A DNA stretch of 64,000 nt from Legionella drozanskii LLAP-1 (lineage in GTDB: Bacteria; Pseudomonadota; Gammaproteobacteria; Legionellales; Legionellaceae), in assembly GCF_001467585.1 (NCBI RefSeq), contig NZ_LNXY01000001.1, positions 124,001-188,000 of the forward strand. The letters run 5' to 3'. Every line of letters starts with the position of its first letter. The stretch's first letter is position 1. Shown here piece by piece: positions 47,057-56,100 of this stretch. The notes under the pieces were generated by a model. The model made no database searches. It was not told where the DNA came from and worked only from the letters and a program-made list of their open reading frames with translations. The translations under genes were made by a program, and so were the position numbers.

Positions 47057-47767
47057 TTGTTCAACCGGAATCCAACCTTGTCTCGCACAGAACGCCTGCT
47101 GGATTTGCTGCAAATTTTACGTCGTAATCGCTACCCTGTCAGCGGAGCGACAATTGCTTCAGAACTTGGTATAAGTCTTCGAACGCTATATCGCGATATT
47201 GTTACTCTTCAAGCACAAGGCGCTCAAATTGATGGCGAACCTGGGGTAGGTTATCGTTTACGACCCTGTTTCATGCTTCCTCCTTTAATGTTTTCTGAAG
47301 AAGAAATTGAAGCTTTAGTTCTCGGATCAAGGTGGGTCGCCAAAAAAACTGACTCACGATTAGCACTTTCCTCACGCAATGCTCTAGCTAAAATTTCTGC
47401 GGTACTCCCCGAGGATTTGCGTAATAAACTTGAAACAGCAGGTCTTTTAGTAGGCCCTGGGCATGAGATTCCTACTGGAGATAAAGAGCAAGTTCTTATC
47501 CGACAAGCTATTCGTTTCGAACAAAAAATCGAAATTACCTATATTGATCTCAAGGATAACGAAACAGCGCGAGTTATCTGGCCATTCGCCGTCGTTTTTT
47601 TTGACCAAGTCCGCATTTTAGCTGCCTGGTGTGAAGTGCGCCAAGAATTTCGCCATTTTCGAATTGATCGAATTAAAAAGTTGACTTTAATGAATCTCCG
47701 CTACCCTAAAAGACGCCACACTTTACAGAAGGAATGGCGTGAACTGCAAGGCATACCTCTGCAATAA
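47057..47767 (+). CDS. HTH-WYL transcriptional regulator (YafY type)
   Basis: 236 residues from a TTG start; an ATG just upstream is closed by a stop after two codons. The N-terminal winged helix-turn-helix has LRRNRYPVSGATIASELGISLRTLYRD. The C-terminal WYL domain senses a ligand (VIWPFAVVFFDQVRILAAWCEVRQEFRHFRIDRI). It stands about 150 bases before a VOC-family gene, the usual pairing for YafY regulators. Confidence 0.88.
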   Translation: MFNRNPTLSRTERLLDLLQILRRNRYPVSGATIASELGISLRTLYRDIVTLQAQGAQIDGEPGVGYRLRPCFMLPPLMFSEEEIEALVLGSRWVAKKTDSRLALSSRNALAKISAVLPEDLRNKLETAGLLVGPGHEIPTGDKEQVLIRQAIRFEQKIEITYIDLKDNETARVIWPFAVVFFDQVRILAAWCEVRQEFRHFRIDRIKKLTLMNLRYPKRRHTLQKEWRELQGIPLQ

Positions 47768-47913
47768 ATACTACTGACAAAATTTGGCAGCATGTTCGTT
47801 TACGATTGAGGCTTCTTAACGATTAGCAAAGATTATCGGTGAGAAGAAACAAAAAGAACCATAGCTTGCTTTTTTAAAACCTATGGTGACCTTACCTCAA
47901 TTGGAGAATAAAT

Positions 47914-48282
47914 ATGCTTTATCCAAGTTATGCCATTTTATATGTTGATAACCCCATTGCAAGCGCTGATTTTTATAGCAATTTACTGGGAAATCAACCC
48001 ACTGAATCGATGCCTACTTTTGCTTTGTTTGCCCTGGAAAATGGGCTTAGATTTGGTCTTTGGTCCAAGCATGATGTACAACCTACAGCAGCAGCTACTT
48101 TAGGGGGAAGCTCTGAATTAGGAATTTTAGTTGCTGATACCCAGGCGGTCCAGAACCTCTATGAGGATTGGAAGAAAAAAGGAATAACAATGATTCAAGA
48201 ACCCACTCAGATGGATTTTGGTTTAAACTTCGTCGCTATTGACCCAGATGGGCATCGACTTCGTGTATTTGAGCATAGCTAA
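47914..48282 (+). CDS. VOC-superfamily (glyoxalase/bleomycin-resistance-like) protein
   Basis: 122 residues forming the paired beta-alpha-beta modules of the VOC fold: DNPIASADFYSNLLGNQPTE, then LGILVADTQAVQNLYEDWKKKG, GMDFGLNFVAIDPDGHRLRVFE at the end. The metal-binding residues of glyoxalase I are only partly present. It may bind or inactivate small molecules; linked to the WYL regulator upstream. TGGAG precedes the ATG. Confidence 0.85.
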   Translation: MLYPSYAILYVDNPIASADFYSNLLGNQPTESMPTFALFALENGLRFGLWSKHDVQPTAAATLGGSSELGILVADTQAVQNLYEDWKKKGITMIQEPTQMDFGLNFVAIDPDGHRLRVFEHS

Positions 48283-48323
48283 CCTATACCTGGTTGATGC
48301 ATGCGTCAACCAGGTTTAGATGT

Positions 48324-49139
48324 TTATTGAGCTTCATAAACCTCTTGTTGTATACCGCCAACTACCCAAGATTTACTATTGAAGAATTGACGAAAATGCC
48401 AAATTTCATCCAATTGTATTGCCGGTTCCTGATTCTCTTTAATTACTCCTGTAAACCGTACGCTAGCCATTGTTGAATCGGCTTGTCTGGAAACGTCGAG
48501 TAATTGAGCATCTAAGTTACTCACTTCGGTTTTATTAGGCTCTTGACCGCGCTCATCCAATTGCATTTTAATTTCAGCAAACACTTCAGGTGCAGTAAAA
48601 TCATTCAAATCTTGTAAGTTTTTTTGATCGTAAGCCGCTTGAAGACGAATAAACTTCACTTTCGCATCTCGTAAAAATGCTTCCGAATCAAAATCCATTG
48701 GATAACTTGAAAAGTTATTGCTCGCAGATCCTGCATAAAACTGAGAATTTTCGTTAAATGAACTTTGTCCATACGCACTTGTTTGCGCTGACTGCAACCC
48801 CGGCTGCATTCTTCTGCGAAAAAAATTAATGAGGAAAAAGGCTATTGAACCTATTATCAGCCAAGATAACAAACCGCTACCTAATCCATTGCCCATAAAT
48901 AAACTTGCTAATAAACTACCGGCTAATAAACCACCTAAAACTCCGCGCCATTTGTTCGAGTTGGCCCGTTGTCCCAATGATTTCATCGGTTGTGGAGTAG
49001 CACGCGGTGAAAATAAGGTACTATGAGAGCGCTGTACACCAAAGCTTCTTCCGCCGCCAAAACGTTTAGCAGATGCCTCATTCACTAATAATCCCAAACT
49101 GAGAAATCCGATTAGCAAATAAATAAAAAAACTACGCAT
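48324..49139 (-). CDS. Tim44-like domain membrane protein
   Basis: 271 residues from ATG at 49139, with AAGGGG upstream. A signal or anchor helix (to about 25) precedes a Gly-rich basic stretch with GGGRSFG, a second hydrophobic segment (about 75-105) and FFRRR. The C-terminal Tim44-like domain (about 155-270) shows AYDQKNLQDLNDFTAPEVFAEIKMQL. In mitochondria the related part of Tim44 binds the presequence translocase; in bacteria the role is unknown. Confidence 0.85.
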   Translation of the reverse strand: MRSFFIYLLIGFLSLGLLVNEASAKRFGGGRSFGVQRSHSTLFSPRATPQPMKSLGQRANSNKWRGVLGGLLAGSLLASLFMGNGLGSGLLSWLIIGSIAFFLINFFRRRMQPGLQSAQTSAYGQSSFNENSQFYAGSASNNFSSYPMDFDSEAFLRDAKVKFIRLQAAYDQKNLQDLNDFTAPEVFAEIKMQLDERGQEPNKTEVSNLDAQLLDVSRQADSTMASVRFTGVIKENQEPAIQLDEIWHFRQFFNSKSWVVGGIQQEVYEAQ

Positions 49140-49220
49140 TTTTATTGCCCCTTCTTTTATAAGAACCCCCATTATAGCCGATTGGAACGCAACTTACTTC
49201 GACACAAGATAAATTTTCTG

Positions 49221-49853
49221 TTAACGACTTGATAGTGCTATTTTTATTCCAAAGCCAAGAAACAGGCCACCTGTCAATCGGTCCAATCTACGGATGATTT
49301 TCGGATTTTTCAGACCTCGTGTCAGAGGTTGACTAGCAAGAAGCAATAAGCTAAACCACAGCAAACCCAAGATGGCATGAATCACAGCCAGCAGGACAGT
49401 ATAAGCAGCAACCGGCACTCCTTGAGGAATAAATTGCGGTAAAAAAGAAATATAGAAAATACCCACTTTTGGGTTTAGTAAATTTCCACAAATACCCTTC
49501 CAAAACCAACCTAAATCCTTCTCTTTTTGTAACGTTGAACCCTTGCTCGCAATTGAAAAATTGTTCCGCGGTTTAATAAGAAGATATAAGCCCAACCAGG
49601 CGAGATAAATTGCCCCAGACCATTTGAGAATGTCATAGGCCAAATGGGAAGTCGCAATAAGTGCTCCTAAACCAAAAGCAACCGCCACACCCCAAGCAAG
49701 ACAACCGACATTAACTCCTAACGCAGCCAATCCGGCTTTTTTTATCCCCTCCGCTGCAGACGTTCTTAAAACCAAAGCGGTGTCTAAACCGGGGACGATA
49801 GTAAGTAAGCCGCCGGCAACTATAAAAGCGATAATTGATTCAGTAATAGTCAT
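49221..49853 (-). CDS. LysE/RhtB-family amino-acid exporter
   Basis: 210 residues, six hydrophobic helices. The N-terminus GGLLTIVPGLDTALVLRTSAAEGIKKAG is the family signature. NLLNPKVGIFYISFLPQF is the middle signature. These inner-membrane proteins export amino acids such as homoserine, threonine or leucine. TTGGAG precedes the ATG. Divergent from the class V aminotransferase gene. Confidence 0.88.
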   Translation of the reverse strand: MTITESIIAFIVAGGLLTIVPGLDTALVLRTSAAEGIKKAGLAALGVNVGCLAWGVAVAFGLGALIATSHLAYDILKWSGAIYLAWLGLYLLIKPRNNFSIASKGSTLQKEKDLGWFWKGICGNLLNPKVGIFYISFLPQFIPQGVPVAAYTVLLAVIHAILGLLWFSLLLLASQPLTRGLKNPKIIRRLDRLTGGLFLGFGIKIALSSR

Positions 49854-49922
49854 ATTAACTCCAAAGCTATTTGATATACTATAGAGGCGCGACTCACTAA
49901 TTGAACAAAGGATTTAATTTCT

Positions 49923-51110
49923 ATGCACTCATTAGACATCGAAAAATTAAGAAAAGATACTCCTGGCTGCACGCAAGTATTACATTTTAACAATGCAGGC
50001 GCATCTTTATCTCCTCTAGCCGTTATCTCTTCAATTAAAGAACATCTCGACTTGGAAGCTGCAATGGGTGGCTATGAAGCAGCACAATTTAATCTCGAAA
50101 AGTCAGAAAAACTATATCATAACGCAGCAGGTTTAATAAATTGTCTTCCAGACGAAATCGCCTTTGTTGAAAATGCTACTCGAGCTTGGGAAATGGCGTT
50201 TTATAGTTTCAAATTTAAAAAAGGTGATCGGATTGTTACTGCGATAAGCGAATATGCAAGTAACTATTTGGCTTTTTTGCATAAAGCCAAGCAACTTGGG
50301 GTTGAAATTATCGTCATTTCTAATGATGAATATGGGCAACTTGATTTAGATGATTTAAATAGAAAATTGAATGAAAAAGTTAAATTAATTGCTCTCACTC
50401 ATGTCCCCACCCAAGGCGGACTTATTAACCCAATAATTGAAGCAGGAATAATTGCTAAAAAACATAATATTCCCTATCTAGTAGACACCACCCAATCCCT
50501 AGGACAAATGCCCATTGATGTCCATGAAATTGGTTGCGATTTTTTATGTGCTACAGGCCGTAAATATTTACGTGGTCCGCGAGGCACAGGCTTTTTATTT
50601 GCACGGAAAGCAATCATCCAAAACTACGAACCGCCATTTATAGATCTTCATTCAGCTCAATGGATCTCCAATAATGAATATAAATTGCGTAATGATGCTC
50701 GCCGATTTGAAACCTGGGAACAAAATATTGCCGCCAAAATTGGTTTAGCAACAGCCATCGATTATGCCTTAGCAACTGGAGTCGATGTAACTTGGCAAAG
50801 AATTCAAGGGTTAGCCCATCAGTTAAGAGAAAACTTAAAAACTATTAAAGGAGTAAATCTACAGGATCTTGGGAAAAATAAATGTGGTATTGTCAGCTTC
50901 AATTGTCAAAAAGTAGAACCCAATTTTATTCAAGAGAAGCTTAAAAAACATAAGATTAACGTTTCAATATCCTTACAAGAATATGCAAGATTAGATTTGG
51001 AAAAAAGAAATATAAATTCATTGGTAAGAGCATCCATTCATTACTATAATACTGAGAAGGAAATTGAAAAGTTTTGCGAGACTTTAGAGTTTATTTTACA
51101 TCAAAAATGA
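49923..51110 (+). CDS. Class V aminotransferase-fold PLP enzyme (cysteine desulfurase/EgtE-like)
   Basis: 395 residues. HFNNAGASLSP and ENATRAWEMAFYSF fit the N-terminus; THVPTQGGLINPI follows. The PLP-binding Lys is in CATGRKYLRGPRGTGFL. It lacks the Cys-rich loop of NifS-type desulfurases and more resembles isopenicillin epimerase or EgtE-type C-S lyases. Substrate not predictable. AAGGATTTAATTTCT precedes the ATG; a class II amidotransferase that could pair with an Egt route lies far away at 10218. Confidence 0.8.
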   Translation: MHSLDIEKLRKDTPGCTQVLHFNNAGASLSPLAVISSIKEHLDLEAAMGGYEAAQFNLEKSEKLYHNAAGLINCLPDEIAFVENATRAWEMAFYSFKFKKGDRIVTAISEYASNYLAFLHKAKQLGVEIIVISNDEYGQLDLDDLNRKLNEKVKLIALTHVPTQGGLINPIIEAGIIAKKHNIPYLVDTTQSLGQMPIDVHEIGCDFLCATGRKYLRGPRGTGFLFARKAIIQNYEPPFIDLHSAQWISNNEYKLRNDARRFETWEQNIAAKIGLATAIDYALATGVDVTWQRIQGLAHQLRENLKTIKGVNLQDLGKNKCGIVSFNCQKVEPNFIQEKLKKHKINVSISLQEYARLDLEKRNINSLVRASIHYYNTEKEIEKFCETLEFILHQK

Positions 51111-51192
51111 TTGATGGTGTAACTTACAGGATCTAAGTCCAACCTCTTGCGTAGATCCTGCTTTTGAATCGAAATGGATGGGGATTCTTAAC

Positions 51193-51990
51193 ATGAAGCA
51201 ACTAATAATATTAGCAATAATATCCTTATTACCTGTCATTGCAAAAGCGGAATCAACTGAATCGGAATCAATTTATTACGGGACAGGTCTCTGTAAATAC
51301 CCTCAATACAATTGTATTAAAATAAAAGATGAGCAAAGTTGGCATAAATTATTTCCTGACGAAGCTCAACGAGATCTTGTACAACGATTAAATCGCACCT
51401 ATAACCCTTTGCATTCGGGCCAAGTCATTGCAGTACCGCAAAATTTAAATGCTGTTAATCTACTTGATATCTCTCCCTTTCCTAAAAAAATTGCTCCATC
51501 TTCTGATAATCAAATTATTGTCGACCAAGAAAAGTTAGCTTGGGCAGCTTATGATGAGAACGGCCAGTTGATCAAATGGGGACCCATTTCTTCTGGTAGT
51601 GATAAATGTTCAGATAGTAGTAACTCTTGTCGAACTTTAACCGGTATTTTTAGAGTATTTAGCAAGGAAAATGAAAACTGCGTCTCTAATGCATTTCCGG
51701 CTGGCAAAGGAGGTGCTAGCATGCCTTATTGCATGTTCTTTCATAAAGGTTTTGCATTACATGGTTCAGAAGATATGCCCGGCTATCGTGCCAGTCATGG
51801 CTGTGTACGTATGTTTACTGATGATGCGAAATGGTTGAATCATAGTTTTGTTAAGAAAGCGGACAAAAACAATAGTTGGGCAGGGACAATCGTTGTTATT
51901 CGTCCACTTTATTCAGCAAGTTTGTTCAATAAAGGCATAGACCACCTATCCACTAGCCCAACTAAGCATTCCAAAAAACATAAAAATTAA
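51193..51990 (+). CDS. Exported L,D-transpeptidase (YkuD family)
   Basis: 265 residues from the ATG at 51193, giving a clean signal peptide ending IAKA-E. A LysM-like or ErfK N-terminal part (LNRTYNPLHSGQVIAVP) precedes the catalytic domain with HGSEDMPGYRASHGCVRM, where His, Ser-His-Gly-Cys and Arg form the active site. The enzyme links peptidoglycan through 3-3 bonds or attaches lipoprotein. The extra Cys pair (CSDSSNSC) is not part of the active site. Confidence 0.88.
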   Translation: MKQLIILAIISLLPVIAKAESTESESIYYGTGLCKYPQYNCIKIKDEQSWHKLFPDEAQRDLVQRLNRTYNPLHSGQVIAVPQNLNAVNLLDISPFPKKIAPSSDNQIIVDQEKLAWAAYDENGQLIKWGPISSGSDKCSDSSNSCRTLTGIFRVFSKENENCVSNAFPAGKGGASMPYCMFFHKGFALHGSEDMPGYRASHGCVRMFTDDAKWLNHSFVKKADKNNSWAGTIVVIRPLYSASLFNKGIDHLSTSPTKHSKKHKN

Positions 51991-52163
51991 TATTAAGTTG
52001 CACGCACCCAAATGATTTCAGCACGCAACAATTGGATTACTTAATAATGGATAACTATAATTTCTACCTCAAAAACTAGGATTGGTTTTATTTTGGTCGG
52101 ACTTGCTAATAAATGTACTGCTTATGTAAAATAATCATTAAAATAATTAAATATTTTAAATTT

Positions 52164-52192
52164 TTAACAATTTCAGCAATAAATGGTATACA
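52164..52192 (+). promoter_or_regulatory. Sigma-70-type promoter of the cold-shock gene
   Basis: TTAACA (52164-52169) and TATACA (52187-52192) are spaced by 17 bases, near the consensus. Transcription would begin at about 52199, giving a leader of about 100 bases before the ATG at 52301. Confidence 0.6.
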
Positions 52193-52209
52193 ATAGAGAA
52201 GTAGTTCTT

Positions 52210-52272
52210 ATGAATTTTTCTTTTGTTCGTTTACGAAGACTAGAAAGATTGAATATTGATACTACAAAATAA
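52210..52272 (+). CDS. Possible 20-residue upstream frame in the cold-shock leader
   Basis: ATG to TAA, 20 residues with a basic middle (VRLRRLERLN), starting about 11 bases after the predicted transcription start, with GAGAAG at distance. It ends 28 bases before the cold-shock ATG. It may be a leader peptide or chance. Confidence 0.3.
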   Translation: MNFSFVRLRRLERLNIDTTK

Positions 52273-52300
52273 AGATTCAAATTATTAGGAATAGGTAACT

Positions 52301-52510
52301 ATGGCAGCAGAGAAAATACGCGGTAAAGTAAAATGGTTTAACGAGAGCAAAGGCTTTGGTTTTATTGAAAGTAACGGCAAAGATTATTTTGTTCACTTCA
52401 GTGCTATTCAAGGTAGCGGTTTCAAGACCCTTTCTGAAGGTGCATCCGTACTATTTAAAGCAGGACAAGGACAAAAAGGTCCTCAAGCGGAAGAAGTAGA
52501 AGTCGCTTAA
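52301..52510 (+). CDS. CspA-family cold-shock protein
   Basis: 69 residues. [14 protein letters not shown] (RNP1) and [10 protein letters not shown] (RNP2) define the OB-fold RNA chaperone. The GKDYFVHFS stretch is typical. It destabilises mRNA secondary structure. The gene has its own promoter, long leader and strong terminator. Confidence 0.95.
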   Translation: MAAEKIRGKVKWFNESKGFGFIESNGKDYFVHFSAIQGSGFKTLSEGASVLFKAGQGQKGPQAEEVEVA

Positions 52511-52534
52511 ACTAAATCCACTCAAATCTTTAAT

Positions 52535-52598
52535 CAGGTTGTCGTATAACTATTATTGCTAACCATGCAATAATAGTGACAACCTGAATACTTTTTTT
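52535..52598 (+). terminator. Strong terminator after the cold-shock gene
   Basis: CAGGTTGTC (52535-52543) pairs with GACAACCTG (52578-52586), and CTATTATTG with CAATAATAG inside it, separated by a small bulge. A seven-T run follows at 52592-52598. This is the clearest terminator in the window. Confidence 0.85.
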
Positions 52599-52712
52599 CA
52601 ATGAACACTCCATTTCCCTTTCAATAAAGAAATTCTCAATAGCTGCACAGCTATGCTTCTCGCAATTGACTGAAGAGATCTGTTTTATCAACTCTAGAAA
52701 CTCATAGACACC

Positions 52713-53117
52713 TCAATTTGTAGAAGGCGTAACATTAGTCGTTGTCACAGCAGCAGCCGGAAGAGAGATGCGATTATTATGATAACCATAACTCAGTTGG
52801 ATAAACGCTTTGCCTGGCACTTGAGGAAAATACATAATAGTTATCGTACAGCTAGTACTTGGGAATAATGGAAAGTTATTGCAATTATCTTGAATATAAA
52901 ATGAATCATTAGATTTAACAAACGAGGTGTTAATAGTTGCAGTAACGGGAAGTCTGTTAGATAAAGTATAGATTATAGAACTTGTCCCTCCTAGCGCTAC
53001 TGAAGGAAACCCTGTTGCCGGCTCAACAGACCACGCAACTGGATCAATACCTGCTATGCATTCTTGGATAAAGAAAAATGATAAAACCCATATCAGAACT
53101 ATCCGAACGTTACTCAT
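52713..53117 (-). CDS. Small exported protein, Ig-like
   Basis: 134 residues from ATG at 53117, which has GGAG seven bases upstream and gives a signal peptide (ending ECIA-G). The mature part is rich in Ser, Thr and Pro with FYIQDNCNNFPLFPSTSCTITI and FPQVPGKA, like the ASPM-SPD2-Hydin or Ig-type folds of many Legionella exported proteins. No function assigned. Confidence 0.6.
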   Translation of the reverse strand: MSNVRIVLIWVLSFFFIQECIAGIDPVAWSVEPATGFPSVALGGTSSIIYTLSNRLPVTATINTSFVKSNDSFYIQDNCNNFPLFPSTSCTITIMYFPQVPGKAFIQLSYGYHNNRISLPAAAVTTTNVTPSTN

Positions 53118-53170
53118 TAATTTCTCCATCCATAAATCTTTGTAATCTCAGTAGGGAATGCCGAATCAAT

Positions 53171-54319
53171 TTAACGGTCACCCAATAAATAATTCACACT
53201 TAACAATGCCGCATTCGATCTATAACTACCTAAGTTTAATGCCTGCCCTACCCAATTATTACCGGCTCCACTTCCAGATGAAACACTACCTAAATCTTGA
53301 TATTCATAACCTAAAGAGACGATAAAACGGCTGCTGATCTGTAAATCCACCCCTGCTCCCACATTATATGCAAATTGAGTAGTCAGATTATCAGTGAAAA
53401 AAGGGCTAATTCTTGGTGTCACTCCTTCCAAAGCGACTTCTTTATAATTACGCGATTTATTAAAGCCCGCCCCCACTGAACCACTTAGGTAGGGAGCAAA
53501 TGCTCGATACTGCAAGAAATTAAATTTCGCTGTTGCTAAAGCAACGTCTGAGTAAATTTGCCAACTATAATTGTAATTTGCAAATTCGGGCATTGAATAT
53601 TGAAGAATGCTTTTACCAACATTTCGAGCAAAGACTCGCTGATAGCGCAAACCTACTCCCAAAGCAGGAAGCCATCGATTATTAAATTCCCAGCGGTATC
53701 CTCCAGATGCTCCTGCAAAAGCTTGATTGTTGATTCCTGAGAGATAAGTATCTTTGTTATATGGAGATTCGGCACGCGAGCTGTTATTAACTGTTATTTT
53801 ATGGGAGATATCATTCCACTGCACGCCACCGAAGACACCGACATACCAATTCTCATTGATTAAGCCAAAATACTCTACCGGTTCTTTTTCTAGGGGTTCC
53901 TTTTCTGGTCGTATAATTGTTCTTGTGAGCGGTACTGATTGCTTTTGTTTACCACGTAAAAATCGAAACCTTGATTCTTGAGGGATTTTTTTTGTTTGTA
54001 CAAATCTAGATTTTGCTTGAGCCACTACTTCTCTAACCTGTCCCATAGAACCCAAAGGCCCTATCATAACAACATAGTTTCCTCCTTTTCGTTCGAGTTT
54101 AATGGGGTGACTAATTTTTTGCTGCATTCTTTTTTGGTAATGATAAGCATTTAATTTACCGGAAAAATTACCCATTTGAATAAAAAATGCACCATTGGAT
54201 CTGCCATGATAATGCTGAATACTATCTAACCCATAGAAAGTAACGGCATGGGGAAAAGCTTGGATTGCAAATAAAGAAAAGAATATAAAGATACCGGACT
54301 TAGGAGAAAGCCGCTTCAT
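53171..54319 (-). CDS. SPOR-like domain fused to an outer-membrane beta-barrel
   Basis: 382 residues with a signal peptide (end at about 24). Residues about 40-110 read GAFFIQMGNFSGKLNAYHYQKRM and GGNYVVMIGPLGSMGQVREVV, matching a SPOR domain, which binds bare peptidoglycan. After a basic linker, residues about 155-382 alternate aromatic strands (YVGVFGGVQW, GASGGYRWEF, SLGYEYQDLG, LLSVNYLLGDR), with the usual barrel ending. A barrel with a periplasmic peptidoglycan-binding module is unusual in this order. AGGGATGATTA precedes the ATG. Confidence 0.75.
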   Translation of the reverse strand: MKRLSPKSGIFIFFSLFAIQAFPHAVTFYGLDSIQHYHGRSNGAFFIQMGNFSGKLNAYHYQKRMQQKISHPIKLERKGGNYVVMIGPLGSMGQVREVVAQAKSRFVQTKKIPQESRFRFLRGKQKQSVPLTRTIIRPEKEPLEKEPVEYFGLINENWYVGVFGGVQWNDISHKITVNNSSRAESPYNKDTYLSGINNQAFAGASGGYRWEFNNRWLPALGVGLRYQRVFARNVGKSILQYSMPEFANYNYSWQIYSDVALATAKFNFLQYRAFAPYLSGSVGAGFNKSRNYKEVALEGVTPRISPFFTDNLTTQFAYNVGAGVDLQISSRFIVSLGYEYQDLGSVSSGSGAGNNWVGQALNLGSYRSNAALLSVNYLLGDR

Positions 54320-54418
54320 TAATCATCCCTAATTAGAGAAAACTCAGAAAATAAAGTACCTTATCAAAGGATGAAACACAATGGGAATAGCGAATATTTA
54401 ATAACCCTATGAAACAAA

Positions 54419-54796
54419 TTAATTGTTAGTGCTCTGAAAGTTAACAGTGACTGTCTTCAAAGTACTATTCTGTGGTTCCCAGGGTTGGGCATATTTTAAA
54501 TGAATATCAGTGCTTGCAGGAAAGGTAGCGTCCGGCAATAATTCGAAAATAAACTGCATCTTCCCGCCTGCACCCATTAATTTTGATTGCGGAGCAATAT
54601 ATTGGCTTGACATAAGATGCAATAAAGATTTGTCATAACCTGTAACCATCCATCGATACCCCGTTGTAGGGTTAGACGGTAAGCTAATCAGAAAGTTAGA
54701 TTGCGTTGTATTAACATTAATGCTCATATTATGAGCAGTAGTTGCCTGAGCAATTCCCAGTAAAGCCAACAATAAACCACCTAAGATCATTCGCAT
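54419..54796 (-). CDS. Chagasin-like cysteine-protease inhibitor (I42)
   Basis: 125 residues from ATG at 54796, or 129 from 54808 (its ribosome site is too close). A signal peptide (ends AQA) is followed by the three inhibitory loops: NPTTGYRW, GAGGKMQFIF and YAQPWEP. This is chagasin/ICP, an inhibitor of papain-type proteases, found in parasites and some bacteria. The targets here could be host or own proteases. Confidence 0.8.
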   Translation of the reverse strand: MRMILGGLLLALLGIAQATTAHNMSINVNTTQSNFLISLPSNPTTGYRWMVTGYDKSLLHLMSSQYIAPQSKLMGAGGKMQFIFELLPDATFPASTDIHLKYAQPWEPQNSTLKTVTVNFQSTNN

Positions 54797-55039
54797 AGCA
54801 AGGCCCATTCCTCATTTATTTGTTTAAGTATATATCAAAGAATGGCTTGAGGTTATTAGTCCATGGTGGCCTATGCTTATTTTTTTTAAGGAGCTTTATC
54901 ACCAAGATGGCATTTGATAGCCTGTTTAAATCTTAGTTTATTGAATTCACAGACCCCCCGAAATCCTTTATGCTGGGTTAATAACCAAACTATTTAGTTC
55001 CAGGAAATGGACAATATTTAAATAAACAAAGGATATTCT

Positions 55040-56031
55040 ATGAAGGCAATTGGTTGTCGAAATCCAACGATGAAATTAATCCACTCGTCGACCTCGAACT
55101 CCCTAGACCTAAACCCACAGGACATGATTTATTAGTGGAAATAAAAGCGATAGCGGTCAATCCCGTCGATTTTAAGACACGCAAACGCGTACAAGAAGGA
55201 GAGCGTCGTATACTTGGTTGGGACGCATCAGGAATTGTTAAAGAAATTGGCGAGCAGGTCTCAGTTTTTAAACCCGGTGATGAGGTTTGGTTTGCAGGGG
55301 ATATCACTCGGCCAGGCTGTTATAGCGAATTTACTTTGGTCGATGAGCGCATAACCGGCTGGAAACCGAAAACCTTGTCGTTTGAACAAGCGGCGGCCCT
55401 ACCGCTGACTTCGATTACTGCCTGGGAACTTTTATTTGATCGCTTGAATATAACCGCTAATCAAAAAGGCAGTCTATTGATTATTGGGGCCGCGGGGGGA
55501 GTAGGCTCTATATTAGTACAACTCGCTAAGAGGCTAACCGAATTAACTATTATCGGTACTGCTGGACGCGAAGAATCACTGAAATGGATCAAAAATAATG
55601 GGGCAGACTATGTCATCGATCACAAAGAACCCCTGTTGCAACAATTAGAAAAACAGGGTATCGGTGAAGTCGATTATGTCATTGGCCTAACTCACAGCGC
55701 GGAGCATGTCGAAGAGATAGTCAATTGCTTAAAACCACAGGCAAAATTTGCTTTAATCGATGATCCCGATCAGCTTGATTTTAGAATCTTTAAATTAAAA
55801 AGCATCTCTATTCACTGGGAAATGATGTTTACCCGCTCAATGTATAAAACTCCTGATATGAGTACTCAACATCGAATATTAACCCAGGTAGCAGAACTGG
55901 TGGATAAAGAGCTCATTCAAACCACACTCAATGATCATTTTGGTGTAATTAATTCAGCCAATTTAACCAGAGCGCATGAGCTCCTTATCTCAGGCAAATC
56001 AAGAGGAAAAATAGTTCTTTCTGGTTTTTAA
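55040..56031 (+). pseudogene. Quinone oxidoreductase-like gene, frameshifted at the N-terminus
   Basis: The family start MKAIG is encoded at 55040, after AAAGGA, but its frame runs into stops. The body, in the next frame, is open from 55054 to 56031 (325 residues): LVDLELPRP, VNPVDFKTRKRV, GWDASGIV, and IIGAAGGVGSILVQLA binding NADPH, with SARxxKIVLSGF at the end. One extra A near 55060 would join the two frames into 330 residues (331 codons with the stop), the usual length. It belongs to the zinc-independent MDR/quinone-oxidoreductase group. Either a true frameshift or a sequencing error. Confidence 0.75.
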
Positions 56032-56100
56032 ACTTAGCCTAGCTTGAAATAGATAACCATTTTAAGCTAGGCACGCTTATTAAAGGAAAAGGAAAATGAG

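Larger units (their letters stand above)
51991..52300. other. Long intergenic region and cold-shock leader
   Basis: 310 bases between the transpeptidase and the cold-shock gene. It contains the promoter at 52164 and the leader with a small upstream frame. The first 170 bases hold nothing I can name. Confidence 0.6.
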
